Shown here one piece after another: positions 17,023 to 26,132 of a stretch of 38,160 bases of DNA; within the stretch, counting starts at the first letter, position 1, and every line of letters starts with the position of its first letter. This DNA is from Candidatus Zipacnadia bacterium (lineage in GTDB: Bacteria; Armatimonadota; Zipacnadia; Zipacnadales; UBA11051), in contig JALGTY010000010.1 of assembly GCA_029821145.1 (NCBI GenBank), positions 1-38,160 on the forward strand, given 5' to 3'. A program made the translations under genes and the position numbers. The notes beneath the pieces were generated by a model. The model searched no databases, was not told where the DNA came from, and was given only the letters and a program-made list of their open reading frames with translations.

Positions 17023-17757
17023 GTGCGCTATGGCGTGATATCAGATATCCACGGCAATCTGGTCGCTTTTGAAAGGGTGCTTGATGCTCTCAGTGAGCGC
17101 GACATAGGGGGCTACCTTTGCCTTGGTGACATAGTCGGGTACGGCGCTCGCCCGAACGAATGTTGCGAGCTAGTCAGAGAGCTCGACTGCGTGTCGGTGG
17201 TGGGTAATCATGATCTGGCGGCGTGCCAGCCGGGCAAGGAACGCTGGTTCACCCCGGCCGCGCGAGCCTGCATACTGTGGACGCGCGAGGTCTTGACCGA
17301 CGACAACAGAGAGTTTCTGGCCACCCTGCAGGCGACTGCGACCGTGGGAGGCGTTGAGCTGTGTCATGGCTCGCTGGCCGACCCGGAGGCCTATGTGACG
17401 ATGCCGGATGAGACTTTGTCATCGTTTGCGCTGATGGAGCAGCAGGTCTGTTTCTTCGGCCATACCCACTACGCGGAATGGTACGTGCAGAGCGAAGCTG
17501 GCAAGTTGCCGGTACAGTTGGGTGCGGCGGCGGGCGGAACGCTTGAGATCGTACGAGGGCACAGGTACATGGTAAACCCGGGGGCTGTCGGCCAGCCGCG
17601 CGATCGCAACAGCCAGGCCAGCTTTGCGATCTACGACGCAGACAACGGGAGCGTAGAGATAGTGCGCGCTGGATACGATGTAGCTACGACGCAGCAGCAG
17701 ATAATCGAGGCCGGACTACCCGAAAACATGGCGGCTCGGCTGCTGATGGGCGTTTAG
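17023..17757 (+). CDS. Calcineurin-like metallophosphoesterase (YfcE/MJ0936-like)
   Basis: This 244-residue cytoplasmic protein starts at GTG 17023 with AAGGGAG at 17006-17012. All signature motifs are present in order: 'SDIHGN' (residues 7-12), 'GDIVGYG', 'GNHDL', 'LCHGS' and 'FGHTH', which together bind two metal ions. The 'NPGAVGQPRD' motif is typical of the YfcE-like phosphodiesterase subfamily. The natural substrate is not predictable; cyclic nucleotides or phosphodiesters are usual in vitro. It stands alone, 99 bases before the BON-like gene. Confidence 0.92.
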   Translation: MRYGVISDIHGNLVAFERVLDALSERDIGGYLCLGDIVGYGARPNECCELVRELDCVSVVGNHDLAACQPGKERWFTPAARACILWTREVLTDDNREFLATLQATATVGGVELCHGSLADPEAYVTMPDETLSSFALMEQQVCFFGHTHYAEWYVQSEAGKLPVQLGAAAGGTLEIVRGHRYMVNPGAVGQPRDRNSQASFAIYDADNGSVEIVRAGYDVATTQQQIIEAGLPENMAARLLMGV

Positions 17758-17856
17758 TGTTGACAGATTGCATAACGTGTGCGCGCGGTGGGAATACTAA
17801 TAGTGTCGGTGTGGCAATGCCAGTGGCCAGTTCCATGATGGCTGGGAGGTGGCTGT

Positions 17857-18105
17857 ATGCCGCTTGAGGACAAGCAAGCACGACGCCTCGTGGAAAGGGA
17901 GATCGCTAAGCACAGTATTGATTACGCGTTGCTCACAGTTGCAGTAATCAACCACGTCGCGTACCTGGGCGGCACGGTGGCGCCACTGCGCGGTATGATG
18001 GGGCGGGACGTGGACATCAGACGCGAGATGGACCTGATCTGCGAGGCGATTAAAAGCATCAAGGGCGTCAACGACGTGGTTAACGACGCACGGATCATAG
18101 GCTAG
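17857..18105 (+). CDS. Small BON-domain-like protein
   Basis: This 82-residue protein has ATG 17857 behind GGGAGGTGG. Residues 30-82 follow a BON-like alternation, with 'VAYLGGTV', 'EMDLICEAIKSIKGVNDVVNDARI'; the Gly-Val-x-x-Val ending is characteristic. There is no signal peptide, whereas many BON proteins are periplasmic, so it is probably cytoplasmic. The function is unknown. Its stop codon shares the four bases CTAG (18102-18105) with the stop codon of the convergent rqcH gene. Confidence 0.75.
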   Translation: MPLEDKQARRLVEREIAKHSIDYALLTVAVINHVAYLGGTVAPLRGMMGRDVDIRREMDLICEAIKSIKGVNDVVNDARIIG

Positions 18106-19838
18106 CTGCCCGGTGCACGATTGAGCCTGGCAGGGGCGACGTGGAGGGTCTTCTGATTGGTGTAGTGGACGTAGCCGGGTGGTGTGCCTTTGAGTCGCCG
18201 GACGTACTTGGCCAGAGCATAGTCAACTGCGACAGCCGAATCCAACCTGCGCTTGGATAACGAGGCCGCGTGCTGCGCCGCTGCCAGCAACACCTCCTCA
18301 GGCACTTGTTCAGGTTGATTGTGGGTCCTAATCAATACGTGCCCGCCGGGCGTTTTCCTGGTATGCAGCCAGATGTCCTCAGCGCGCGCCAGGTGGAGCA
18401 GCTTGTCATTCTGCAGCCCCGATTTACCCCACAGTATCGTGTATCCCATTAGTGTGGCGGAGTGAACCTCGATCTGCGTCGGCGTTGGAGCACGTCTTGT
18501 CCGCTGCTTCTTCAGATACCCCTGCTGGGCCATCTCGTGCTCCAGCGCTTCGAGCTCGCCGATATCGGCGGCCTGTTGAATCTGGTCCAGGAGGCCGTCG
18601 AGGTAGTGCCTCTCCCGTCGCGCGGCACGCAAGAACGACCCGATGCGGCCCTGTAAAGAGGCCAGCTTCTTGTATCTGGCAAAATACTTCTGCGCATTGG
18701 CCTGCGGTGTCATCTCCGGATCGAGGGTGATGTTCACAGTGCTGCCGGGCTCGTATGGATCGGGAAGAGATGCCTCAGTTGCGCCTGCGGGAATCTGGTG
18801 CAGTGATGCAAGAATGGTCTCTCCAAGCTTCCTGACCGTGTCGGCGTCCTTGGCCTGCTGCTGCGCCTCTCTTCGTTCGGCGATGCGTTTGTGCACTCTG
18901 TCCATGGGCCGCTGTGCGGCCTGCAACAGCCGCTTTCTCTGGTCTTCCAATCCGGCGCTGGTCATCTGGTCAGAGACGATGGCGGCCACCGCGGCGTTTA
19001 TGTCGGAGACGGGTTCAGCGCGGCAATCCGCACACGATTGCAGCTTGACCGGATAAGCGAAATTGCCATCAGGGCAGGCATAAGTCCACGCCTGCCTGGC
19101 ACTGTCGGAGGCCTCCAGCAGCTCAGCCAGCGCCGCGTGAAGTCGCTGAAAATCGGCGGACTGCAACTGGTTGACTTGCTTAGTCGCAGGTATGTCGGCG
19201 CGGGCCAGCGCCTCGTCACGGAACACATCGCTGGCGCCCTGGAGAGTCGCCCGGAACCAGGCGCTAACAGTGGCTTGCGGGTGGGTGACTGTAGCGAGAA
19301 GTTGTTCGGCTGTAAGATCGCCCGGGTGATGCTTGTCAAAGTCCGGTGGGGGGACATAGTCCAGCCCGGGCAATATCTGGCGATAGCGGTTGAGGTTTGC
19401 GGGTATGTGCTTGGCCGTCTCGAGGATTGCATTGTCCTCATCCAAGACGATAAGATTGCTGTGGCGGCCCATGATCTCGAGGATGACATAGCAGCGCGCC
19501 TGCGGGCCCAGACCACGGGCGTTAGCGAATTCCAGACGAACGACTCTATCGAATTCGCGCTGTGCGACATCCACCAGCACGGCCGATCGCAGCCAGCGCT
19601 GCAGCACTGCACCGACAGGATAGTTGACCGCAGGGCCGGGCTCCCAGCCATCGTCGAGATGGATGCGGCCGAATTGCGGGCAGCACGACAGAACCAACTG
19701 GCCCGGAGGGGTGTCGGCGGACAATTCCACAATCGCCTGCATGCGCGAGGTCTGAAATACGCGCAGCACGCGGGCCCCAGATGCGCTGTCGCGCAAGTGG
19801 TTGACCACGGCTCGCAACATGAGGCTGTCGAAAAGCAT
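18102..19838 (-). CDS. rqcH: RqcH (NFACT/Rqc2 family) ribosome quality-control protein
   Basis: This 578-residue protein is set to start at ATG 19838. The N-terminus (MLFDSLMLRAVVNHLRD) then matches the NFACT-N family, and the key Asp-Arg pair falls exactly at D97/R98 (REFDRVV), the residues needed for tRNA-Ala recruitment in RqcH. A start at 19859 would overlap the thioesterase gene by 20 bases. Order: NFACT-N (1 to about 210), HhH and coiled-coil region (about 270-440), NFACT-R near 460-540 with 'EDIWLHTRKTPGGHVLI'. RqcH binds stalled 50S subunits and adds C-terminal alanine tails to nascent chains for degradation. It begins one base after the thioesterase stop, so the two are probably co-transcribed. 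Confidence 0.93.
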   Translation of the reverse strand: MLFDSLMLRAVVNHLRDSASGARVLRVFQTSRMQAIVELSADTPPGQLVLSCCPQFGRIHLDDGWEPGPAVNYPVGAVLQRWLRSAVLVDVAQREFDRVVRLEFANARGLGPQARCYVILEIMGRHSNLIVLDEDNAILETAKHIPANLNRYRQILPGLDYVPPPDFDKHHPGDLTAEQLLATVTHPQATVSAWFRATLQGASDVFRDEALARADIPATKQVNQLQSADFQRLHAALAELLEASDSARQAWTYACPDGNFAYPVKLQSCADCRAEPVSDINAAVAAIVSDQMTSAGLEDQRKRLLQAAQRPMDRVHKRIAERREAQQQAKDADTVRKLGETILASLHQIPAGATEASLPDPYEPGSTVNITLDPEMTPQANAQKYFARYKKLASLQGRIGSFLRAARRERHYLDGLLDQIQQAADIGELEALEHEMAQQGYLKKQRTRRAPTPTQIEVHSATLMGYTILWGKSGLQNDKLLHLARAEDIWLHTRKTPGGHVLIRTHNQPEQVPEEVLLAAAQHAASLSKRRLDSAVAVDYALAKYVRRLKGTPPGYVHYTNQKTLHVAPARLNRAPGS

Positions 19839-19839
19839 G

Positions 19840-20250
19840 TTATGCGTCCTGGTAGTCATCTCTGGGTATCAGGGACTTGGCCTCGGCGGAGGCCACAAGC
19901 GTGCCGTCAGGCAGCAGCAGTTCAGCCGCGGTCTCAAAGAGCCGATGCTTGGCGGTAGTTACCCAGGCCCGGGCGGCAAGCTGCTGATGCAGAGGAGCTG
20001 GCTGATGGTAGCGCACACAAAGCTGGGCGGTGGCAGCATTGATGCCCTGCTCCCACAACAGCCGGGTCATGACCTCGTCGAGGAGCGTCGCGACGATGCC
20101 ACCGTGAACGATCTCGGCCCAGCCCTGGTAATAGCGTGACGGCTGCCAGGTTACGGAGTAGTGTGTGCCATCGAACTCGAAGTCTTTCAATTGCAGGCCG
20201 CGGGGGTTGCTCTGCCCGCAGGCAAAACACCAGTCATCATCTTTCAGCAT
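19840..20250 (-). CDS. PaaI-type hotdog thioesterase
   Basis: This 136-residue protein starts at ATG 20250 behind GAGG. Longer in-frame starts reach into the ssb terminator hairpin and are rejected. The opening 'CFACGQSNPRGLQL' is a Cys-containing lead common in PaaI/DUF4442-like thioesterases. The hotdog helix is visible as 'GWAEIVHGGIVATLLDEVM', with the active-site-type HGG and Asp/Glu. It would hydrolyse acyl-CoA esters; the substrate is unknown. rqcH follows after one base, and the ssb terminator precedes. Confidence 0.88.
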   Translation of the reverse strand: MLKDDDWCFACGQSNPRGLQLKDFEFDGTHYSVTWQPSRYYQGWAEIVHGGIVATLLDEVMTRLLWEQGINAATAQLCVRYHQPAPLHQQLAARAWVTTAKHRLFETAAELLLPDGTLVASAEAKSLIPRDDYQDA

Positions 20251-20299
20251 GGGGACGCCTCGATTCATTGCATCAGTTACTAAGCATATTGCAGGATGC

Positions 20300-20337
20300 A
20301 AAAAATTGCAGCCACCTAGGTCCACTTGTGGCTGCAA
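20300..20337 (-). terminator. Rho-independent terminator of ssb
   Basis: On the minus strand a perfect 10-bp stem, TTGCAGCCAC / GTGGCTGCAA (20337-20328 and 20315-20306), with a 12-base loop is followed directly by six T residues (20305-20300). It starts 38 bases after the ssb stop and ends 50 bases before the thioesterase start. Confidence 0.9.
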
Positions 20338-20374
20338 TATCGTCGTGTGACATATTGTTGTGAGCGGCTACGTC

Positions 20375-20854
20375 TCAGAATGAGGCCCCGAAGGCCTGTC
20401 CGTCCGCGTCGTCCTCTTCGTCAATATCTCCGAGCATGTCGCTGGCCAGATCAACCAGGGACATCACAAGCGCCTGGTCCCATTGATCTGCCTTGATGGC
20501 CTCCGTGTCAACACGGTCTGAGAACTTGGCGTAGTCCAGGCGGGCGATGTACTTGGCCTTGACGATGGTGAGGTGTTCGCGGCCGCTCCTGGTGCTGTAG
20601 CTTTCCTTGTTGAGGGTTCCGACGATGATGAGCGTATCGCCTGCTTTGATGTTCTCTATTGCCCATTCACCGATGTCCTCCCAAGCATCAACCAAGAACA
20701 GGTCAGATACGGACTCGCCCGTTGCCCGGTAGAAGGGGCGATTGACCTCAAAGCTGAACTCGGCCTTGACCTGGCCGGAGGTCTTGTGTCTGAGCACCGG
20801 GTCACGTGTTGCAAAACCACTGAGTACGACGAGATTGAGATGTGCGTCTGACAA
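20375..20854 (-). CDS. ssb: Single-stranded DNA-binding protein
   Basis: The OB-fold pattern is clear: 'LNLVVLSGFATRDPVLR', 'FSFEVNRPF', 'FLVDAWEDIGEW', 'GDTLIIVGTL' and 'KAKYIARLD'. It coats single-stranded DNA in replication and repair. Start choice: a GTG at 20863 touches the GAGGAGG Shine-Dalgarno sequence, leaving no spacing, whereas TTG 20854 has 7 bases of spacing and gives 159 residues. The TTG start is preferred. The tail is acidic (DIDEEDDADG) but ends GASF rather than the usual IPF, so the protein-interaction tip is atypical. A strong promoter (20954-20981) and a terminator (20300-20337) make it a single-gene unit. Confidence 0.88.
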   Translation of the reverse strand: MSDAHLNLVVLSGFATRDPVLRHKTSGQVKAEFSFEVNRPFYRATGESVSDLFLVDAWEDIGEWAIENIKAGDTLIIVGTLNKESYSTRSGREHLTIVKAKYIARLDYAKFSDRVDTEAIKADQWDQALVMSLVDLASDMLGDIDEEDDADGQAFGASF

Positions 20855-20953
20855 ATCGGCCACCTCCTCGATTCCTACCTGTCCAGTTCAACCTCTGGCC
20901 GACGGCGCCATTGAGGCACTACTAGAAGCGGTAGTTGAACAACGACAGCTTGA

Positions 20954-20981
20954 ATTATATCACGTATCCGTGCAAAGTCAA
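20954..20981 (-). promoter_or_regulatory. Strong sigma70-type promoter of ssb
   Basis: On the minus strand, TTGACT (20981-20976) and a perfect TATAAT (20959-20954) are 16 bases apart. The expected start of transcription is near 20947, giving a leader of about 90 bases before TTG 20854. The remainder of the 383-base gap to 21246 shows no other clear signal. Confidence 0.75.
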
Positions 20982-21246
20982 GTTATTCTGCATCGTACCC
21001 GGCACGGCCAAACAACCAGCGATGCAGCACGGGTGTTGTCGTCTCCGCAGCACTGTGGCGCACGCTGCCACTGCAAGCGTTCTGACTACATGATACCAAA
21101 CAGAAGAGGATGATCGGGCGCGCTCGCGAAGCTTAAGTATGATGCCGAGGATACTGCAGGTTTGCCAGCCACTGTTAGTCAAGTCGTCTTGCGGTTAGCT
21201 TGCTCATACGCTTGGTCCATCGAGCTAATTCAGAGGAGGGTGATAA

Positions 21247-21756
21247 ATGACGAGACAGGTCAGCCCGTCAGAAGCCATGCAACAGAAGTTCCCTGAGTGG
21301 ATAGTGATGGTAGTCTCGCGCGACGCCAATGGGCAGGCGAATGTCATGCCTGCGGGGTGGGGCATGATTTGCTCAGGCAGCCCCCTGTATGTGGCGACGG
21401 CAATCGGCTACACCCGATATACCTACAAGTGCATACACGAAACCGGTGAGTTCGTGTTCTCCTGGGCAGGAGCGGGTCAGGAGGAGTTGGTGACCCAGAC
21501 CGGCACCAGCAGCGGGAGCGACATCAGCAAATTTGATGAATTCAACATCGCCTGGTCGGAGCCGGCAGCAATCAATGTACCCCTGCTGGACGGCGCGGCC
21601 GCCAGCCTGGAATGTAAGCTGGTTCACGAGTACGATGCAGGTGACCATGCCATATTCGTCGGCGAGGTCGTGGCAGCTCACGTCCCCGACGAGCCGATTC
21701 GCAATATAGTGAATTTTCGTGGACATTACGCCGTGGCACAACCCGCGCAGGAATAG
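21247..21756 (+). CDS. Flavin reductase-like FMN-binding protein
   Basis: This 169-residue protein starts at ATG 21247 behind GAGGAGGGTG. The split-barrel flavin reductase pattern is seen: 'MVVSRDANGQANVMPAGWG', 'SPLYVATAIGYTRYTYKCI', 'TGEFVFSW' and 'DHAIFVGEVVAAH'. Such proteins bind FMN and use NAD(P)H to supply reduced flavin, or act as small oxidoreductases. It is likely cytoplasmic and stands alone; the partner monooxygenase, if any, is not in view. Confidence 0.85.
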   Translation: MTRQVSPSEAMQQKFPEWIVMVVSRDANGQANVMPAGWGMICSGSPLYVATAIGYTRYTYKCIHETGEFVFSWAGAGQEELVTQTGTSSGSDISKFDEFNIAWSEPAAINVPLLDGAAASLECKLVHEYDAGDHAIFVGEVVAAHVPDEPIRNIVNFRGHYAVAQPAQE

Positions 21757-21827
21757 AGCTGCGCCGGGCTGGACAAATCAACGTCGCGTGGGTCGCCGTT
21801 TCAGTGCGGTGCGTGCAATACGCGGCG

Positions 21828-24800
21828 CTAATCCAATACGCGCAGGTAGTGGGTGGCGGTGCGGCCTGAGGCCAGCTCCGTCACCCGGATCGTCCATATC
21901 CCCGGCGTGTCGTTGGGAGCGATGTCGAGGTCAATTTGTAGCTGCCCGTCTTTGGCACCATAGTAGCCGCTGAATTCGGCCGGCTGGCCCTCAGAATCCA
22001 CTATTTCGACCTGTATCGGAACGATTGCATCAATGGGCCGGCCGGCATCGTCCACAACGGCTATCTGCAAGGGCAGAGCGTCCGGGCGTCTGATGGCGGT
22101 GCGCACTTTGATTTCGACCTGCGCGATGGCCCGGTCGGTAATCATGAATACGCGGCCCTGGCAGGGGTCCAAATGGACCGGGATTTTGATGCGCTTCGAG
22201 CTCTTCTCTACATTCACTTCGCGATGGGCGACGAGGTCATAGACAAAGCCGCCATCGCGGTTGACCACGAGCTTGGCATCCGAGGGCAGACCGTTCTCCA
22301 TAACTAAGCCGTGGTGGCCGACGTAGTTGCCGTACTCGCGCAGGTCGTTGATGGCGAAAACGTAATCGGTGGTGCCGTACTGGCGACAGCGGGTAATGAC
22401 GTTAGGATTGGATGAGTCTCGATAGCGGCGGTAGTGTGGGTCCAGCTCTTCGCGCAGTGCCGAGGCTTTGTGCAGCATGATGCCCCTGGCTTTGTCAGCC
22501 TGCTTGGGCCGGACATGGCTTTTCAGCAGGATGTCGGGCTTGATGGCGGGGGTCAGGTTCTCGTCCCCGATGATGATTCCGCCTCTTTGTTGGAATGCCT
22601 CGATTCTCTCAGCCATGGACGCGGTGATGACATCGCAGTCAACCATGACCAGGACCTTGAACTGGTCGAGGCCGTCGCGGGCGATGGTTTCGTCATAAAT
22701 GACCTGAGGCTGGAGTTGCGCATAGTGGAGGATGAGATAGGCGTCGCCGGCCCAGCCGCCGTTCCAGCCATAGGTGCCGCGCCGGTTGAACATCTGCGAG
22801 GCGAAGCTCCCCAGGAAGGCGACCTCGGCTTTGCGGTCAGGGACCTGCATCAGCGCCGGACCAAGCGGCTCGAGGACGGTATTGACCAAGCGGCGCAGCT
22901 CGTCCTTCGTGACCGGGTTGGTGTAGCGGTAGCCCCTGTGGGTGCCTGTGTAAACCAATGACTGCCAACCGTGGTACATGATTCCCTGGATTGGTCGGGC
23001 CATCTTGGTCCAGAAGGCCTCGCGCAGGTGCATCGGGGCGATGGTGATGAAGGCTGCGTCCGGTATCTCCTTTTCCCAGCGAGCGCGGTACTTAGACTTC
23101 TCAGCCTCGCCTGTGGCGGTGGGGCCGTGGTCATGGTCATCGAAGAAGGCGTCAGGGACCTGAGCCTCGGTGCCGGGCATCGGTGCGGTCTGGCCCCGAT
23201 ACCAGATGATTTGGGTCATTTTCATGACCTGCTGGTCGGTCTCGGCCCCGGCCGCCATGGCAAAGAGCTCGTCGGTGCACATCCCGATGCGGATCGGATC
23301 GGGATATGAATATGTCCAATGCGAAAGATAGTCCACCTCACCGCCACTGCCCCAGGCGCTGGCGACGCGGCAGGCAGGATCGTGGAAGGTCCAGAAGCGG
23401 TCGTGCGTGGCGGATTTGAGGCCGCGGTGCACGGCGGTGTGGAGTGCGTTCCAGCCGTCGCCCTGTTTCCAGAACCATTTGTAATAGACATACAAGGGAT
23501 AGTCATCGGGTATGACGCGGTCGGCGGGGAATTCCTTGAGGCCGCTGTAGAGCACACCGTTCTTTATGCCGACCTCTTCGGGGATGTCAAATCCGGCGAA
23601 GTCTCTGAAGGCGGCCTTGTCCATGTCTGAGAAAGAAGTCTGTGAGGCGCCGCGGACCTCTGTATGGATCATTGCCCCCGCAAAGGCGGGGAACTCACCA
23701 TAGGTCTGAGCCGCCGAGGCGCCGACGTTGTAGCAGAACTGCTGAATTTCAGGATACAATCCATTGACATCTTCAAGATGCTTGCCGTCACGGCCAACGC
23801 GCTGGAACTGCTCCTTGCTCTTGGCCCAGCGGCCGGGTGATAGACCGATCATAACACGCAGATCGCTGGCCAGAGCCGCATCGAGCATCGCCTTGGTGGC
23901 AGCTACACGGGCATCGCTCTGAGCCTGGGTTGGTTCGCCAGCGTCCCATACCTTCGCGAAATCAAGCCCGGCACCCAGGCAATGGGTGAAGCCGAGGTGC
24001 TTGAGCCGGTCCATCTCCTTGATGACATTGTCAACGCCGCCGACGCCCCACATGACCACCGGCATGCGATGGGGTAGAGGGCGGGGGACGATAGTGATCG
24101 GGAATTGCTCCTCGCTGGTATAGGGATTGTCGCCGGGTATCTCCATGCGCGCATGGACCTGGTATTCGGCGGGCCGCAGGGACATATCAAGCGGGTATTG
24201 GACGATGTGGGTGGCTCCGGGCTCAAGGTCCGGCAGCTCTACTCGGGTTGCTTGCGCCTCGGCGACGGCAAAGCGGCAGACTGCGCCGCTGAGGGTGTCA
24301 CGCAGCATGTTGGTGACAGCGAATTGCAGCGGCGGGGCATCTTCCATGCGGATGTACGTTGTGCGGTCGGACTTGAAAGCAAACACAGCAGGCCGAAATT
24401 CAAGCACCCCGTTGGATATGCGCACCTGATCCAGAAAGCCCGGGAATCCGTGGTAGAGGCTGCCGACGCGGTCGCCGATGGTGAGGTTGTGTCTGCCAGG
24501 CGCGATCGAGGCGCGCTCCGGGTGGCTCGTGCCGCCCAACGCAACCCCGTCGCGGTAGAATCTGCCGTTGCCCTCAGCATCATAAGTGAAAGCAACGTGG
24601 TACCAGCGTCCTATCTCATATTCTGCGGAAGTTGATGTGTATGACGCGGAGTCGTCGCCGTAGCCAAGGACGGCCCTCAGTCTTCGCTTACCAGCATTGT
24701 CGGCGCTGCCCAGGATAATCTGGTAGTCAGTGTGAGCCACGTACCTCTTGTCAATGAGGAAAGCGTCCGGATAGTCTTCCAGCTCCGGCTTGGCCTTGAT

Positions 24801-25154
24801 CCACATTTCGATGGTGAAAGCGCCCTTGGGCGTGAGTGCGGGGTTGCTCTGCACCTCGATGCCATGCTTAACATCCTCGTCTGGCCAACCTCGGAAGGAC
24901 TCCAGGCACCCCCCAAAGCGGCCATCAGCGTTGAACTGCGCACCCTTCAGTTGCAGATCGAAACCCTTGTCGCCGGCGTCGGTGGCTTCCGCGCCCTCGT
25001 CGAAGTTCCACAGCGCGATTACATGCTGACCGGTGGCGTCATCGGCCTGATAGGCGGCCTGCCACGGCTCGGCGAGTTTCACCGGCGCCACCTGTGCCAT
25101 TCCAAAACTATACATTAGCATTACCCCCAGAATTGCAGTGGCCGTTATTCGCAT
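21828..25154 (-). CDS. Secreted LamG-domain glycosidase-like protein
   Basis: This 1,108-residue protein starts at ATG 25154 with a signal peptide (MRITATAILGVMLMYSFGMA). A start at 25307 would bury that signal. Residues about 45-260 form a LamG/concanavalin-like domain ('IALWNFDEGAEATD', 'TIEMWIKAK', 'WYHVAFTYDAEG'). A beta-sandwich linker follows, then a TIM-barrel-like region from about 370 ('MPVVMWGVGGVDNVIKEMD'), and a trimerisation/GATase-like domain near 830-870 ('VLVMVDCDVITASMAERIE', 'RGGIIIGDENL'). The C-terminus is an Ig-like sandwich resembling macroglobulin domains. This layout recalls GH42-type beta-galactosidase relatives. Catalytic acids cannot be assigned with confidence; 'HTEVRG' around residue 500 holds a candidate Glu. 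It is the last gene of the minus-strand unit, 50 bases after the frameshifted gene. Confidence 0.78.
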   Translation of the reverse strand: MRITATAILGVMLMYSFGMAQVAPVKLAEPWQAAYQADDATGQHVIALWNFDEGAEATDAGDKGFDLQLKGAQFNADGRFGGCLESFRGWPDEDVKHGIEVQSNPALTPKGAFTIEMWIKAKPELEDYPDAFLIDKRYVAHTDYQIILGSADNAGKRRLRAVLGYGDDSASYTSTSAEYEIGRWYHVAFTYDAEGNGRFYRDGVALGGTSHPERASIAPGRHNLTIGDRVGSLYHGFPGFLDQVRISNGVLEFRPAVFAFKSDRTTYIRMEDAPPLQFAVTNMLRDTLSGAVCRFAVAEAQATRVELPDLEPGATHIVQYPLDMSLRPAEYQVHARMEIPGDNPYTSEEQFPITIVPRPLPHRMPVVMWGVGGVDNVIKEMDRLKHLGFTHCLGAGLDFAKVWDAGEPTQAQSDARVAATKAMLDAALASDLRVMIGLSPGRWAKSKEQFQRVGRDGKHLEDVNGLYPEIQQFCYNVGASAAQTYGEFPAFAGAMIHTEVRGASQTSFSDMDKAAFRDFAGFDIPEEVGIKNGVLYSGLKEFPADRVIPDDYPLYVYYKWFWKQGDGWNALHTAVHRGLKSATHDRFWTFHDPACRVASAWGSGGEVDYLSHWTYSYPDPIRIGMCTDELFAMAAGAETDQQVMKMTQIIWYRGQTAPMPGTEAQVPDAFFDDHDHGPTATGEAEKSKYRARWEKEIPDAAFITIAPMHLREAFWTKMARPIQGIMYHGWQSLVYTGTHRGYRYTNPVTKDELRRLVNTVLEPLGPALMQVPDRKAEVAFLGSFASQMFNRRGTYGWNGGWAGDAYLILHYAQLQPQVIYDETIARDGLDQFKVLVMVDCDVITASMAERIEAFQQRGGIIIGDENLTPAIKPDILLKSHVRPKQADKARGIMLHKASALREELDPHYRRYRDSSNPNVITRCRQYGTTDYVFAINDLREYGNYVGHHGLVMENGLPSDAKLVVNRDGGFVYDLVAHREVNVEKSSKRIKIPVHLDPCQGRVFMITDRAIAQVEIKVRTAIRRPDALPLQIAVVDDAGRPIDAIVPIQVEIVDSEGQPAEFSGYYGAKDGQLQIDLDIAPNDTPGIWTIRVTELASGRTATHYLRVLD

Positions 25155-25204
25155 CGGAAACCACTCTCCAGTTATCAAGTGTGATATGCCAGCAATCGGG
25201 CAGT

Positions 25205-26132
25205 CTAGTCGGCGGGGCCGGTTGCAAAGATAGTTATCGGCTGCCATATTCCGCCGGCCATCGCGGTGTTCATCGCGCACACCGTTATCTGATTGTCCTG
25301 GCCCCACTTCAGCAGGCCGGTCACGTCCAGGCGGAACGGCTTGTCCCAGCCACTGGGGCCGATGTCATGCTCGCCGGCATACTCGCCATTGACCCAGACC
25401 CACGCGCACTCGTCCACGCCGCCAAAACGTATCAGGGCATTGGTCCCGCCAGGATTGTCGGGCAGCGTGATCGTGCGGCGATACCACGCCGTGCCGATGT
25501 AATCGTAGCCGAAGTGACCCCAAGCCTTCTCGATGCCGATGTCATCCCAGCCGCTGTCGTCGAGGTCGAGCTTGAACCAGCCGGCGTCCTTGCCGACGCG
25601 GTTGGGGTCGAGCTTGAACTTCCAGCCGTCGCGCGGCACCATCATTTCAGCGACCACAGCCAGGTACTGATCCGTCGCGCTGACCGCCGCCTGCTGCACC
25701 GCCGCGTCCTCGTCCTTGACGGCAGCGGTGAGTAGATCCAGAACTGCGGGCGACCGCGGTCGAATAGCAGCGAGGGCATATACCGCACCCTGCCGCACAA
25801 GCGGATGCTCGTCATCGAGCGCCTCCGCCAGAGGCACTACCGCGTGCGGGCCGTAACCGCCAAGAACTAACGCCGCGTTCCGTCGCACCATGAAATCAGG
25901 GCTCTTGAGGGCGGTAGTCAGGGCGGGTAGTACACCATTTTCAAAGCGCCCGAGACACAGCACTGGCCTGAGGGCCGCGGGCGGCGGTCTCGATCAAGGC
26001 CATTCTACGGGCGGCGGGATTGGGGGACCGCAAGTCGGACTGTGCGGCGAACGTGCCCGTCACCAGCAGGAGGCAGATGACCAACGCGAAGAGGCGCACC
26101 CAAGGGCATAGTGAGACAACCGGCTTGTTCAT
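25205..26132 (-). pseudogene. HEAT-repeat/GH2-like sugar-binding secreted protein, frameshifted
   Basis: Two frames make one protein. The first, ATG 26132 to the stop at 25941, encodes a signal peptide (LFALVICLLLVTGTFAA) and the start of a HEAT repeat ('SPNPAARRMALIETAARG'). The second, open from 25993 to 25205, continues HEAT units ('ALKSPDFMVRRNAALVLGG', 'EHPLVRQGAVYALAAI') and ends in a GH2-type galactose-binding domain ('IGTAWYRRTITLP', 'AWVWVNGEYAGEHDIG'). The frames differ by one base and overlap between 25941 and 25993, so a single extra base there would break the gene. This may be a true mutation, an assembly error or, less likely, programmed shifting. A GTG at 25963 could give a truncated protein of 252 residues without a signal. 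The start has AAGG upstream. Confidence 0.75.

Noticed and set aside
16928-17038. 36-codon frame overlapping the metallophosphoesterase start, as a possible leader peptide
   Set aside because: Only a weak AGGA upstream and no conserved pattern visible; cannot be separated from chance.
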